This document shows, piece after piece, positions 8,934 through 25,703 of a DNA stretch of 64,000 nt. The stretch is from CBDUEF01 sp018063485 (GTDB lineage Bacteria > Pseudomonadota > Alphaproteobacteria > Rhodobacterales > Rhodobacteraceae), in contig JBAOID010000041.1 of NCBI GenBank assembly GCA_037045435.1, forward strand, positions 1 through 64,000. Direction: 5' to 3'. Position 1 is the stretch's first letter. Every line of letters begins with the position of its first letter. The position numbers and the translations under genes were made by a program. Under the pieces are notes generated by a model that ran no database searches, was not told the DNA's origin, and saw only the letters and a program-made list of their open reading frames with translations.

Positions 8934-9134
8934 ATGATGGCCAGCAAGATCAACCCCGTTCAATTCATGCAACAGGTTCGCTCCGAAGTGGCCAAGGTGG
9001 TTTGGCCGACTCGACGCGAAGTTGTGCTGACCACCATCATGGTGTTTATCATGGCGGCTCTGGCAGCCACCTTTTTCAGCATTGTCGATATCACGATCCG
9101 CGCGGGGTTGCAGTTCATCATCAACGGCCTCTGA
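8934..9134 (+). CDS. secE: Preprotein translocase subunit SecE
   Basis: SecE is the small essential subunit that clamps SecY in the inner-membrane Sec channel. The 66-residue product has a short N-terminal cytoplasmic helix with the family signature EVAKVVWPTRREV (residues 19-31) and one membrane segment (TIMVFIMAALAATFFSIV), as in single-span bacterial SecE. Two adjacent ATG codons (8934 and 8937) are possible starts. It heads the secE-nusG pair. The IS21 remnant ends 148 bp upstream, so the native upstream region is shortened or replaced. Confidence 0.93.
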   Translation: MMASKINPVQFMQQVRSEVAKVVWPTRREVVLTTIMVFIMAALAATFFSIVDITIRAGLQFIINGL

Positions 9135-9207
9135 TCGCCCGGCAGGGTGGAATTCCCTTGAATTCCTTGGCGCGCAAGGCTATCTCGCGCCAGACCATTG
9201 GGCAAAG

Positions 9208-9240
9208 GCGCGCAGCGATTCGTGTTGCGCGCTGTTTTTT
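9208..9240 (+). terminator. Terminator-like hairpin between secE and nusG
   Basis: GCGCGCA (9208-9214) pairs with TGCGCGC (9226-9232), with an 11-nt loop, and is followed by TGTTTTTTG. This has the form of an intrinsic terminator inside the secE-nusG spacer. It may act as an attenuator, or separate secE from a nusG transcript with its own promoter. Confidence 0.6.
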
Positions 9241-9320
9241 GTTCTGGCGGCGGATCAGATAACCGCTTGAAATTAAAGAAGAATGGGCGCGCCGCGCCCT
9301 GACAGACAGGGTGGATGGGC

Positions 9321-9854
9321 ATGGCCAAGCGTTGGTATTCGGTAAGCGTTCTCTCGAATTTCGAGAAGAAAGTTGCCGAGCAGATCAAGACCGCCGTTGC
9401 CGAAGCAGGTCTTGGCGAAGAAATTGATGAGGTTCTGGTGCCCACCGAAGAGGTGCTTGAGGTGCGTCGCGGCAAAAAGGTGACCTCCGAGCGTCGCTTC
9501 ATGCCCGGCTATGTTCTGGTCCGCATGGAAATGTCCTCGCGTGGCTATCACCTGATTTCCTCGATCAACCGGGTAACGGGTTTTCTTGGCCCGCAGGGCA
9601 AGCCGATGCCGATGCGTGACGCCGAGGTGAACCAGATCCTCAACCGCGTTGAAGAGGGCGAGGCTGCGCCGCGCAATCTGATCCGTTTTGAAGTCGGCGA
9701 AAAGGTCAAGGTTACTGACGGCCCGTTCGAGGGCTTTGACGGCATGGTCGAAGACGTTGATGAAGGCAACAGCCGCCTGAAAGTGTCTGTCTCGATCTTT
9801 GGTCGGGCAACACCCGTGGAATTGGAATTCACTCAGGTCACCAAAGGCATCTGA
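9321..9854 (+). CDS. nusG: Transcription termination/antitermination protein NusG
   Basis: NusG binds the RNA polymerase clamp through its N-terminal NGN domain. It contacts Rho or ribosomal protein S10 through its C-terminal KOW domain. The 177-residue frame starts at ATG 9321 (MAKRWYSVSVLSNFEKKVAE), preferred over an upstream alternative at 9315 because GGGTGG lies at the right distance and family members begin this way. The NGN core includes RFMPGYVLVRMEM (residues 58-70) and RVTGFLGPQGKP. The KOW motif GEKVKVTDGPFEGFDG lies near residue 125. It is followed by rplK after a 102-bp gap. Confidence 0.96.
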   Translation: MAKRWYSVSVLSNFEKKVAEQIKTAVAEAGLGEEIDEVLVPTEEVLEVRRGKKVTSERRFMPGYVLVRMEMSSRGYHLISSINRVTGFLGPQGKPMPMRDAEVNQILNRVEEGEAAPRNLIRFEVGEKVKVTDGPFEGFDGMVEDVDEGNSRLKVSVSIFGRATPVELEFTQVTKGI

Positions 9855-9956
9855 GTGCATCGCGTGGGAGGCAAGCGCGGGGGCCAACAGGCTTTTCGTG
9901 ACGAACCGAACCACTAAACCGCACCATTCTGGTGCTGTGACAAAAGGAGAGGCCAG

Positions 9957-10409
9957 ATGGCCAAGAAGATTATCGGCAGCTTGAAGCTGCAAGTCAAAGC
10001 GGGCCAGGCAAACCCGTCCCCGCCGGTCGGCCCCGCATTGGGTCAACGCGGGCTGAACATCATGGCGTTCGTGAAAGAATTCAACGCCAAGACCGCTGAT
10101 CTTGAACTGGGTACGCCCACGCCGGTGATCATCACCTATTATCAGGACAAGTCGTTCAGCCTTGAACTCAAGACCGCGCCGGCCGCGTTCTTGCTGAAAA
10201 AGGCCGCTGGCCTGCCGCCCGTCGGCAAGCGCAACCGCGCCAAAGGCTCGGTCAAGCCCGGCCATACCGTTGCCGGCACTGTGACTGTGGCCCAAATCCG
10301 CAAGATCGCTGAAACCAAGATGAAAGACCTGAACGCCAACTCGATCGAGGCGGCGATGCAGGTGATCATCGGTGCGGCTAAATCCTGTGGTCTGGAAGTG
10401 AAAGGCTAA
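9957..10409 (+). CDS. rplK: Ribosomal protein L11
   Basis: L11 forms the GTPase-associated centre with 23S rRNA and the L10-L12 stalk. The 150-residue product has the N-terminal switch domain (ANPSPPVGPALGQRGLNIM) and the C-terminal rRNA-binding domain (KDLNANSIEAAMQVIIGAAK). The start is preceded by AAAAGGAGAGG at 9942-9952. rplA begins 3 bp after the stop, so the two form an operon. Confidence 0.97.
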   Translation: MAKKIIGSLKLQVKAGQANPSPPVGPALGQRGLNIMAFVKEFNAKTADLELGTPTPVIITYYQDKSFSLELKTAPAAFLLKKAAGLPPVGKRNRAKGSVKPGHTVAGTVTVAQIRKIAETKMKDLNANSIEAAMQVIIGAAKSCGLEVKG

Positions 10410-10412
10410 GTC

Positions 10413-11111
10413 ATGGCAAAAATCGCTAAACGGACTGCGGCTGCGCAGAAGGCCTTTGAAGGCAAAATGAACATCTCGGTGGAAGAGGCTGTTGCCCTGA
10501 TCAAGGGTGCCGCTTCGGCCAAATTCGACGAAACGCTTGAGATCGCAATGAACCTTGGCGTTGATCCGCGTCACGCGGACCAGATGGTTCGCGGTGTTGT
10601 CCAACTGCCGAATGGCACGGGCAAAACCGTGCGCGTGGCCGTGTTCGCCCGTGGAGCCAAGGCTGATGAAGCCAAGGCCGCCGGTGCCGATATCGTTGGC
10701 GCCGAAGACCTGATGGAATCCATCCAGGCCGGCAAGCTTGATTTCGACCGTTGCATCGCAACGCCGGACATGATGCCGCTGGTTGGTCGCCTTGGCAAGA
10801 TCCTTGGCCCGCGCAACCTGATGCCTAACCCCAAAGTCGGCACCGTGACGATGGACGTGAAAACGGCCGTTGAGGCTGCCAAGGGTGGCGAAGTACAGTT
10901 CAAAGTCGAAAAAGCCGGTGTGATCCATGCCGGTATCGGCAAAGTGTCCTTCACCGATGCCAAGCTGGCCGAAAATATCCGCGCTTTTGTGGAAGCTGTC
11001 AGCCGCGCCAAGCCTGCCGGTGCGAAAGGTGCCTATCTGAAGAAAGTCTCGCTTTCCTCGACGATGGGCCCCGGCGTTTCGGTTGATCTGGCCTCGACCT
11101 CGGCAAAATAA
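10413..11111 (+). CDS. rplA: Ribosomal protein L1
   Basis: L1 is the mobile stalk protein at the E site and in many bacteria represses its own rplKA mRNA. The 232-residue sequence shows the family pattern, including LGVDPRHADQMVRG, VAVFARGAKADEAKAAGAD and the signature LGKILGPRNLMPNPKVGTVT near residue 127. It starts 3 bp after rplK. Two hairpins follow it before rplJ. Confidence 0.97.
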   Translation: MAKIAKRTAAAQKAFEGKMNISVEEAVALIKGAASAKFDETLEIAMNLGVDPRHADQMVRGVVQLPNGTGKTVRVAVFARGAKADEAKAAGADIVGAEDLMESIQAGKLDFDRCIATPDMMPLVGRLGKILGPRNLMPNPKVGTVTMDVKTAVEAAKGGEVQFKVEKAGVIHAGIGKVSFTDAKLAENIRAFVEAVSRAKPAGAKGAYLKKVSLSSTMGPGVSVDLASTSAK

Positions 11112-11119
11112 TCTTGCGG

Positions 11120-11176
11120 GTGGCGCATCAGCGCCACTCGGACCAACGTGAACGGTCGCCTTATTGCGGCCGTTTT
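11120..11176 (+). terminator. Hairpins after rplA, terminator candidate
   Basis: A first perfect hairpin GTGGCGC-ATCA-GCGCCAC spans 11120-11137. A second spans 11151-11174 (AACGGTCGC, loop CTTATT, GCGGCCGTT, one G-U pair) and is followed by TTCGCTTTCC. Together they could terminate or attenuate the rplKA transcript ahead of the rplJL unit. Confidence 0.5.
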
Positions 11177-11294
11177 CGCTTTCCCGCCCTGTCACGCGAA
11201 CTTGCGCGGCAAGGGGGGTTTCAAACCGGTCGCGTAGCCGTTATCTACGCCCGGTAGCCCGTCTTGCGTGATTCGTCATGCAGTTGGGCTATGC

Positions 11295-11470
11295 TTTGTC
11301 CAAGACGGTGGGTGCCCGCAGTTGCAGGCTTAATTTCCCTCCTGAGATGGGGTTCGAGACGTTTTTCGCCCAAGGAACAACCTCGGGTGATCTTGGCTCG
11401 GGGCTTATCACGGACCCGAACGTGTCGGGCTTCCCGACACACATATGAGCCGGGGGGAAACCCCCACACT
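11295..11470 (+). promoter_or_regulatory. L10-type ribosomal leader upstream of rplJ
   Basis: About 370 bp separate rplA from rplJ. The last part contains elements typical of L10(L12)4-binding leaders: an AAGACGGTGGGTGCC box near 11302, a TTAATTTCCCTCCTGAGATGGGG segment near 11330, and a GGGGG-AAA-CCCCC hairpin just before the ribosome binding site. In known systems L10-L12 binds this leader and represses rplJL translation. The assignment rests on pattern memory and position, not on a covariance search. Confidence 0.5.
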
Positions 11471-11482
11471 TGGAGTGAAACT

Positions 11483-11998
11483 GTGGATAGAGCCCAAAAA
11501 GAGAAAGTGGTCGACGAACTCGGCCAGATCTTCGAAAGCTCTGGCGTTGTTGTGATTGCACATTACGCTGGCATGACGGTTGCACAGATGCAGGACCTGC
11601 GCGCAAAAATGCGTGACGTAGGTGGGTCCGTTCGCGTTGCCAAGAACAAGCTCGCCAAGATCGCTCTTGAAGGTAAACCCGGCGTTGATATGGGTGCACT
11701 TCTCACGGGCATGACCGTGCTGACCTATTCGGAAGATCCTGTCGCAGCCGCGAAGGTCGCCGATGCCTATGCCAAGGGAAACGACAAGTTCGTGATCCTT
11801 GGGGGCGCTATGGGCAACACGATCCTGGACCAGGCCGGTGTCAAAGCCGTGGCCGCCATGCCGTCGCGCGAAGAGCTTCTTGCTCAGATCGTGTCTTGCA
11901 TCGGTGCGCCCGGATCTGCCATCGCCGGGGCCATTGGCGCGCCTGCGTCTAACATCGCAAGCATCCTTTCGACCATCGAGGAGAAGGCCGCGGCCTGA
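11483..11998 (+). CDS. rplJ: Ribosomal protein L10
   Basis: L10 anchors the L12 dimers on the large subunit. The start is taken as GTG 11483 (first residues M/V-DRAQKEKVVDELGQ). TGGAGTG precedes it, this is where the family begins, and the longer upstream frame is leader RNA. The 171-residue product has the rRNA-binding N-terminal domain (VAKNKLAKIAL) and the C-terminal L12-binding helix (SIL-STIEEKAAA). rplL follows after 62 bp. Confidence 0.95.
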   Translation: MDRAQKEKVVDELGQIFESSGVVVIAHYAGMTVAQMQDLRAKMRDVGGSVRVAKNKLAKIALEGKPGVDMGALLTGMTVLTYSEDPVAAAKVADAYAKGNDKFVILGGAMGNTILDQAGVKAVAAMPSREELLAQIVSCIGAPGSAIAGAIGAPASNIASILSTIEEKAAA

Positions 11999-12060
11999 TC
12001 CTGCCTCGCGTGGGTTGATCCCACTACGTTGGAAACCTCTCAAACTTACGGAATGTAAAA

Positions 12061-12435
12061 ATGGCTGATCTGAACAAACTTGCCGAAGAGATCGTCGGTC
12101 TGACCCTTCTTCAGGCACAAGAACTGAAAACCATCCTGAAAGACAAATACGGCATCGAGCCCGCTGCTGGCGGCGCTGTGATGATGGCTGGCCCGGCTGC
12201 AGGCCCGGCTGCTGCTGTTGAAGAGCAGACCGAATTTGACGTCGTTCTGACCGACGCTGGCGCGAACAAGATCAACGTGATCAAGGAAGTCCGCACCATC
12301 ACCGGCCTGGGCCTGAAAGAAGCCAAAGACCTCGTTGAGGCTGGCGGCAAGGTCAAGGAAGGCGCTTCGAAAGCTGACGCTGAAGCAATGAAGAAGAAAC
12401 TCGAAGAGGCTGGCGCCAAGGTCGAGTTGAAGTAA
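12061..12435 (+). CDS. rplL: Ribosomal protein L7/L12
   Basis: The stalk protein that recruits translational GTPases. The 124-residue product has an N-terminal dimerisation region (EIVGLTLLQAQELKTILKD), an alanine/glycine-rich hinge (residues about 35-55) and the factor-binding C-terminal domain (VKEVRTITGLGLKEAKDLVE). The 255-bp spacer to rpoB begins with a GGGGG-TTCG-CCCCC hairpin (12443-12456) without a T-run; nothing else is recognised in it. Confidence 0.97.
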   Translation: MADLNKLAEEIVGLTLLQAQELKTILKDKYGIEPAAGGAVMMAGPAAGPAAAVEEQTEFDVVLTDAGANKINVIKEVRTITGLGLKEAKDLVEAGGKVKEGASKADAEAMKKKLEEAGAKVELK

Positions 12436-12690
12436 TCGGTCAGGGGGTTCGCCCCCCGACGCTGATTTCAGGGCTGGGTCCGAGGTTTCGGGTCCAGTCC
12501 TGTTCGTCGTTTGAGGCCGTCTTGGCAGGGATTTTCACGCAAAACCCCTTCTCAGGCGCGGTGAAAGGTTCGGGAGCTGCCCTAAGGGATGGGCCGCATG
12601 AATAGAACCTGACCCCCTGCTTCGCATGCGGCGCGCACCCCGTGGCCCGACGGGGGACGTGCCAGCGAAACATTGAAAGGTGACGAAAAC

Positions 12691-16826
<4,136 letters not shown>

Positions 16827-16858
16827 ACGCGAGTCGGGGTAACCCCCGGCTTTCGTTC

Positions 16859-16878
16859 GGGCGGGGTTACACCCGCCC
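16859..16878 (+). other. Stem-loop in the rpoB-rpoC spacer
   Basis: GGGCGGG (16859-16865) pairs with CCCGCCC (16872-16878) around GTTACA. There is no T-run, so it is more likely an mRNA stability or processing element than a terminator. It lies 40 bp before the rpoC start. Confidence 0.5.
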
Positions 16879-16918
16879 AACCTTTTCCCCCGCCGCCCCC
16901 CATTCATAAGGTGTGAAA

Positions 16919-21133
<4,215 letters not shown>

Positions 21134-21149
21134 GCGCGAACACATGATC

Positions 21150-21184
21150 AAAAGGCCCCCCGAGGAATATCGGGGGGCCTTTTG
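21150..21184 (+). terminator. Intrinsic terminator after rpoC
   Basis: AAAAGGCCCCCCGA and its complement TCGGGGGGCCTTTT form a long stem with a six-base loop, ending in a T-run, 17 bp after the rpoC stop. It closes the rpl-rpo transcription unit. The 296 bp that follow, up to the EamA gene, show no gene. Confidence 0.9.
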
Positions 21185-21480
21185 CGTTTTGGGTCAAGCG
21201 ACTCGCTGCGCTGCAAACGGCCCAATTCCAATCAGATGGATCAGAATTCTCATTGCTCCCGTTTGCAGGCAGATCGTCTGACGGCAGCTTTGAGCCGATC
21301 TTACCCAAACGCTGCAAAACCACAAATGAGAATTGCTCCAAAAGAGGCAAACGCGCTGCCGTTGCACCCACTTGACTTACGCCGCCAAAGTGTTGCGCGC
21401 GCACCCAAAAACCAACTCCAATTACCCCTCTGGCCCTCCCGCCAAGGCCCTGCTAGTCCTAGCCTTTCAAAGGGGCAGGC

Positions 21481-22359
21481 ATGATCATTTCAGACAACCT
21501 TCGCGGCGCGATCTATATGAATCTGTCGATGTTCGCTTTCACGGTGAATGATGCAATCATGAAAGAGCTCACCGAAACCCTGCCGCTGTTTCAGACCATC
21601 GCCTTGCGGGGGGTGATTGCGACATCGATGCTGCTCGTGGTGGCCGCTGTTACCGGTGGCTTGCGTCTGCCTGCGGTGCGGCATGACCGAATTCTCATTC
21701 TCTTTCGCTCGCTTGCCGATGTTCTGGCGACAGTGCTGTTTCTGACCGCGCTCAAACACATGGCGCTTGCCACCCTGTCGGCAGTCATGCAGGTTACGCC
21801 CTTGGCGGTAACTCTGGGTGCGGCGCTCTATTTCAAGGATCCGGTGGGCTGGCGCCGGCTGACAGCCATCTTTGTTGGCTTCATGGGCGTGATGCTGATC
21901 ATCCGTCCGGGGATGGAGGGTTTCGACATCTGGTCAATCCTCGGGCTGTGTTCGGTTGCCACGGTGGTGCTGCGCGATCTTTCGGTGCGTAAACTGACCG
22001 GATCGGTCCCCTCTATCGTGGTGGCTCTGGGTGCAGGTGTGGCGGTAACCGCAATGGGGGCCATCGGTTCCATCGTCGAAGGCTGGCAATCAGTGGCCTT
22101 GTGGCAAGCCCTGCTGATCCTTGGCGCGGGCACCATGGTGACTATCGCCTATATCAGCTCGGTTACCGCGATGCGGGTGGGCGACATCGGTTTCATCGCA
22201 CCGTTTCGATACACCTCGTTGCTCTGGGCCATCGTGCTGGGCTGGTTCGCTTTCCATACCCTGCCAGATACCTATTCCCTGATCGGGGCCGCAATTGTGG
22301 TGGCAACCGGCATCTATACCCTGTTGCGCGAGCGGAAATTGCGCGCTGCAAGGGCCTGA
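21481..22359 (+). CDS. EamA/DMT-family permease
   Basis: A 292-residue inner-membrane protein with about ten hydrophobic segments in two repeats, as expected for EamA-type drug/metabolite transporters. Repeat 1 shows LSMFAFTVNDAIMKEL and a conserved LKHMALATLSAVMQVTPLAV. Repeat 2 shows PFRYTSLLWAIVLGWFAF. It starts at ATG 21481 behind AAAGGGGCAGG. Substrate cannot be told from sequence. It stands 72 bp before the glycosyltransferase gene on the same strand, so it may be part of that transcription unit, but a functional link is not shown. Confidence 0.85.
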   Translation: MIISDNLRGAIYMNLSMFAFTVNDAIMKELTETLPLFQTIALRGVIATSMLLVVAAVTGGLRLPAVRHDRILILFRSLADVLATVLFLTALKHMALATLSAVMQVTPLAVTLGAALYFKDPVGWRRLTAIFVGFMGVMLIIRPGMEGFDIWSILGLCSVATVVLRDLSVRKLTGSVPSIVVALGAGVAVTAMGAIGSIVEGWQSVALWQALLILGAGTMVTIAYISSVTAMRVGDIGFIAPFRYTSLLWAIVLGWFAFHTLPDTYSLIGAAIVVATGIYTLLRERKLRAARA

Positions 22360-22431
22360 TGATTTGCAACAGGCAAGGTGCTGGCATATAGAGACCGGAT
22401 TCCGGGCGCTACTCTCGGTCACAGGATCACA

Positions 22432-23157
22432 ATGACCCATCTTTCCGTCGTCATTCCCGCCCGCAATGAGGCCGACAATATCGTGGGGCTGGTCGAAGCC
22501 ATCGACCGGGCCCTGGCACCGCTTGCGCCCTTCGAGATCATCGTGGTTGATGATTGCTCGACCGATAACTCACTCACTGTCTTAACCGAGAAATCGCGCC
22601 TGATGCCGCATCTTCGCCTGATCCGGCATGACCGCTCGGGCGGGCAATCGGCAGCGGTTCACTCCGGGGTGAAGGCGGCGCGGTCGGCGGTGATCTGTAC
22701 CCTTGACGGTGACGGCCAGAACCCTCCTGAAGAATTGCCGAAACTGGTGGCGCCGATCCTGAATGACGCCACGGGCCGGATCGGGCTGGTGGCAGGGCAG
22801 CGGGTTGATCGGCAAGACACCTGGTCGAAAAAGGCCGCTTCACGCTTTGCAAATGGCTTGCGCGGCTGGCTATTGAATGATCACACCCGCGACACCGGTT
22901 GCGGGCTGAAGGCGTTTCGCCGCGAGGCCTTTCTTGATCTGCCCTATTTCGACCATATGCACCGCTATCTGCCCGCGCTGTTCACCCGTGACGGCTGGGA
23001 GGTGGCGCATGTTGATGTCAGCCACCGCGCGCGCGAGGCCGGGCGGTCCAACTACAGCAATATCCAGCGTGCCCTCGTGGGGGTCGTGGACCTTTTTGGC
23101 GTGATGTGGCTGTTGCGACGGCGCAAGAAAGCCCGCCCCGTCGCCCCCGTGGAATGA
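22432..23157 (+). CDS. GT2-family glycosyltransferase (polyprenyl-phosphate type)
   Basis: A 241-residue GT-A fold enzyme. ATG 22432 (MTHLSVVIPARNEADNIVGL) is chosen over a longer frame because it begins at the first beta strand. Motifs are IIVVDDCSTDNS near residue 38, RSGGQSAAVHSGVKAA near 67 and the DxD-like TLDGDGQNP near 87. It resembles DPM1/ArnC-type enzymes that load a sugar on polyprenyl phosphate at the inner face of the membrane. It lacks clear C-terminal transmembrane anchors, so it is probably peripheral. Its neighbours (LAB_N protein, membrane glycosyltransferase, PAP2 phosphatase) support a role in lipid-carrier glycosylation, perhaps of lipid A. The sugar is unknown. Confidence 0.85.
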   Translation: MTHLSVVIPARNEADNIVGLVEAIDRALAPLAPFEIIVVDDCSTDNSLTVLTEKSRLMPHLRLIRHDRSGGQSAAVHSGVKAARSAVICTLDGDGQNPPEELPKLVAPILNDATGRIGLVAGQRVDRQDTWSKKAASRFANGLRGWLLNDHTRDTGCGLKAFRREAFLDLPYFDHMHRYLPALFTRDGWEVAHVDVSHRAREAGRSNYSNIQRALVGVVDLFGVMWLLRRRKKARPVAPVE

Positions 23158-23169
23158 TCGGAGCATGCC

Positions 23170-23478
23170 ATGCAACATCTGATGACCTGGCTTCACGCCG
23201 ACAGCCCACCCGAGGTTTTCTGGGTGCTGTTTGGGTTTGCGGCGCAATTGATGTTCACTGGGCGTTTCCTGATCCAATGGCTGGCCTCGGAAAAGCAAAA
23301 GAGATCGGTGGTTCCGGTGGCATTCTGGTATTTCTCGATCATCGGCGGGTTGATGCTTTTGGCCTATGCGATTTACCGGCTGGATCCGGTTTTCATTCTG
23401 GGTCAGGCGCTGGGCGTATTCATATACGCGAGAAACCTGTGGCTGATCAAACGTGAACACCATGATCCGGCGATTTGA
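23170..23478 (+). CDS. LAB_N-domain small membrane protein
   Basis: A 102-residue protein with three hydrophobic segments. It shows the signature of the lipid-A-disaccharide synthase N-terminal (LAB_N) domain: FGFAAQLMFTGRFLIQWLAS (residues 21-40), then SVVPVAFWYFSIIGG and the GQALGVFIYARNLWLI end. In many bacteria this domain stands alone next to glycosyltransferases of the lipid-carrier type. Its biochemical job is not established; a role in flipping or presenting the lipid-linked sugar is plausible. It starts 12 bp after the GT2 gene and overlaps the next gene by 17 bp, which indicates tight co-translation. Confidence 0.85.
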   Translation: MQHLMTWLHADSPPEVFWVLFGFAAQLMFTGRFLIQWLASEKQKRSVVPVAFWYFSIIGGLMLLAYAIYRLDPVFILGQALGVFIYARNLWLIKREHHDPAI

Positions 23479-24887
23479 AGGCGCAGGCTGGATCAACCCC
23501 GCCTTCGCACTGGTCATTGCGGTAACGCTGATCCGATGGGCGCTTCTGGCCTTTGACCGTACGGATCTCTATGTTGATAAATCGCAATACTGGCTTTGGG
23601 GGCAGCATTTTGCCTTTGGCTATTATTCCAAGCCGCCGCTGATCGCCTGGCTGATCGGTGCCGTCACGACACTGGCCGGATCGGACGCGACATTCTGGGT
23701 GCGGATGCCCGGAGCGGCACTGCATGGGGCTACGGCGCTGATCCTTGCGGCCCTTGCTGCGCGTATTTACTCGGCCAAGACGGCCCTCTGGGTGGCGGCT
23801 GCCTATGTCACGCTGCCGATGGTGGCCTTGGGCAGCTTCACCCTTTCGACAGATACTGTCATGGCCCCGTTTTTCGCCGCTGCGCTCTATTTCCACCGCC
23901 GGCTGATCGAGACACCGCTGGCGCGTTTTGCTCTGGCCGCCGGGGCGATGGCCGGGATCGGCTTCATGGCGAAATATGCGGCAATCTATTTTCTGATAGG
24001 GATGGCTATGGCAGCCCTGTTGCACCGCGATCAACGCATAAGCCTGCGCCAAACCGTGCTGCTGCTCCTGGCCTTTGGCGCTGTGGTTTCCCCCAATATC
24101 ATCTGGAACCTGAACAACCATCTGGCGACGCTGGCGCATACGATGGATAATGTGGGATGGGTGCGGCAGGGCAATCCGTTGGCCGGGATGCACCTGACCG
24201 GCCCCATTGACTTTCTTGCCAGCCAATTTGCAGTGATTGGCCCACTGGTATTTGCAGCCTTGCTGGTCAAGCTGATCAAACCGCGAGCAGAGGCGCTGGC
24301 GGGGTTTGTCTATCCGCCGCTGGTGGTGGTAATGCTGCAATCCTTGCTGGATCAGGCCTATGCCAATTGGGCGATTGCGGCCTATTTTGCGGGCACTGTT
24401 CTGGCGGTGACGGCGCTGCAACGCAGACCGGTTCTGCTCTGGCTGTCTTTGGCGGTGAACGGTGCACTTTCGCTTGCGCTTCCCGTCATTGCCACAACGC
24501 CATCAATCGCCATCGGCGAAAGGCCCATTCTTTTGCGCTATCTCGGGAGGGCAGATTTCAGCCAGCAGATCATCGACCTTGCCCGACAAAACCGGATCAC
24601 CGATGTCATGGCAGAGATCTCGCGAGATTTTGGCCGATCTGTTTTACACCGGCCGCAACTCCGATCTGGCATTCCATGCCCCACGCCCCAAGGGCCGCGC
24701 GCTCAACCACTATGAGGAAACCTATCCCTTGCCGCAGGGCCTGACGGAACAGCTTTTGATCGTGGCCGAGCAAACGCCTGCCTGTACACTGGCGACTTTG
24801 CCGCTCAGGGCTGAACAAACCGCCTATCGCAACTTTGCCTATGCTGCCTTTGTCGTCGATGCAGAGTGTTTCAATGCCGCACATTAA
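23462..24887 (+). CDS. ArnT/GT39-83-like membrane glycosyltransferase, one frameshift
   Basis: An integral-membrane glycosyltransferase that would use a polyprenyl-linked sugar on the periplasmic side. From ATG 23462 (MIRRFEGAGWINPAF) the frame carries the first-loop motif VDKSQYWLWGQ, FGYYSKPPLIAWLIG and many membrane spans. Near 24620 an extra T breaks the frame. Removing it gives AEIREILADLFYTGRNSDLAF and a 474-residue protein ending FNAAH at 24887. Family members usually have Asp-Glu in the first loop; here it is Asp-Lys. Start and stop overlap the neighbouring genes, so it belongs to the GT2-LAB_N-PAP2 operon. Confidence 0.82.
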
Positions 24888-25564
24888 CAGCCGGACCATC
24901 CTTGCCCTGCTTGGCCTGATTTTTCTCACCTCGATTGTGTTTGTGGTCTGGCCCGACGCTTGATCTGAAGGTTACGGCTTGGTTCTATAAAGACGCCGCC
25001 TTCCCCCTCGCGCAAAATGGTCCGATTGAATCCTTTCGACTATTCCTGTGGGACGCCAGCCTTGTCATTCTGGCGGTGTTCTTGCTGATGACACTGGCCA
25101 GCGCGCTTTTGCGTCGTCCCTTGCTGGGACTGCCGTTAAAGGCATGGGCCTATGGGCTGGCTATCTATCTGCTTGGTCCCGGCATTTTGGTGAATGGGAT
25201 ACTCAAGGCCTATTGGGGCAGAGCACGGCCATTCTCCGTCACGGAATTCGGCGGCGATCGGCTGTTTTCCCGTGCCTACGCGATTTCAGATCAATGCGCC
25301 GCCAATTGCTCTTTCGTTTCGGGCGAAGTCGCGGGCACCGCCGCCATGTCCATCGGGCTTTGGCTGATCCTGTCCGTCTGGCGCAAGAAACTACCCAAAG
25401 CAATCCATACCGCCCTTGCCGCGCTGATCCTGGCCCTGCCGTTTGTGGTAGGCGTGCAACGGGTCGCAGCGGGCAATCACTTTGCCTCGGATGCTGTCCT
25501 GGCTGGGCTGTTCGTTGCCCTGATCGCCGCGCTCTTGCATCCCCTGCTGCGCCCCCTGCCGTGA
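24874..25564 (+). CDS. PAP2-family phosphatase, one frameshift
   Basis: ATG 24874 overlaps the preceding gene and reads MPHINSRTILALLGLIFLTS, a membrane anchor. An extra G near 24955 breaks the frame; removing it gives VVWPTLDLKVTAWFYKDAAF and a 229-residue protein. Motifs are KAYWGRARPFSV, SFVSGEVAGTAAMS (SGE in place of the common SGH) and RVAAGNHFASD, the three PAP2 signatures in order, with several membrane spans. Such enzymes dephosphorylate membrane lipids, for example lipid A (LpxE/LpxF type) or undecaprenyl diphosphate. The context suggests lipid A or carrier-lipid dephosphorylation at the periplasmic face; the substrate is inferred. Confidence 0.82.
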
Positions 25565-25703
25565 CCATGGCGGCAGTTGACATCCCAAGCGACTCCCCCT
25601 ATTAGCGCCTCATCCAAAGGGGCGGATCCTGTCTGTCTCTTGGTTTTAAAACGCTTGATGTGGTCATGATCCGGGCCGAAACGCTCCGATCCTCTGGAAT
25701 TCC

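Noticed and set aside
9273..11195. 640-codon minus-strand frame over nusG-rplK-rplA
   Set aside because: It covers three certain ribosomal/transcription genes in antisense and resembles nothing.
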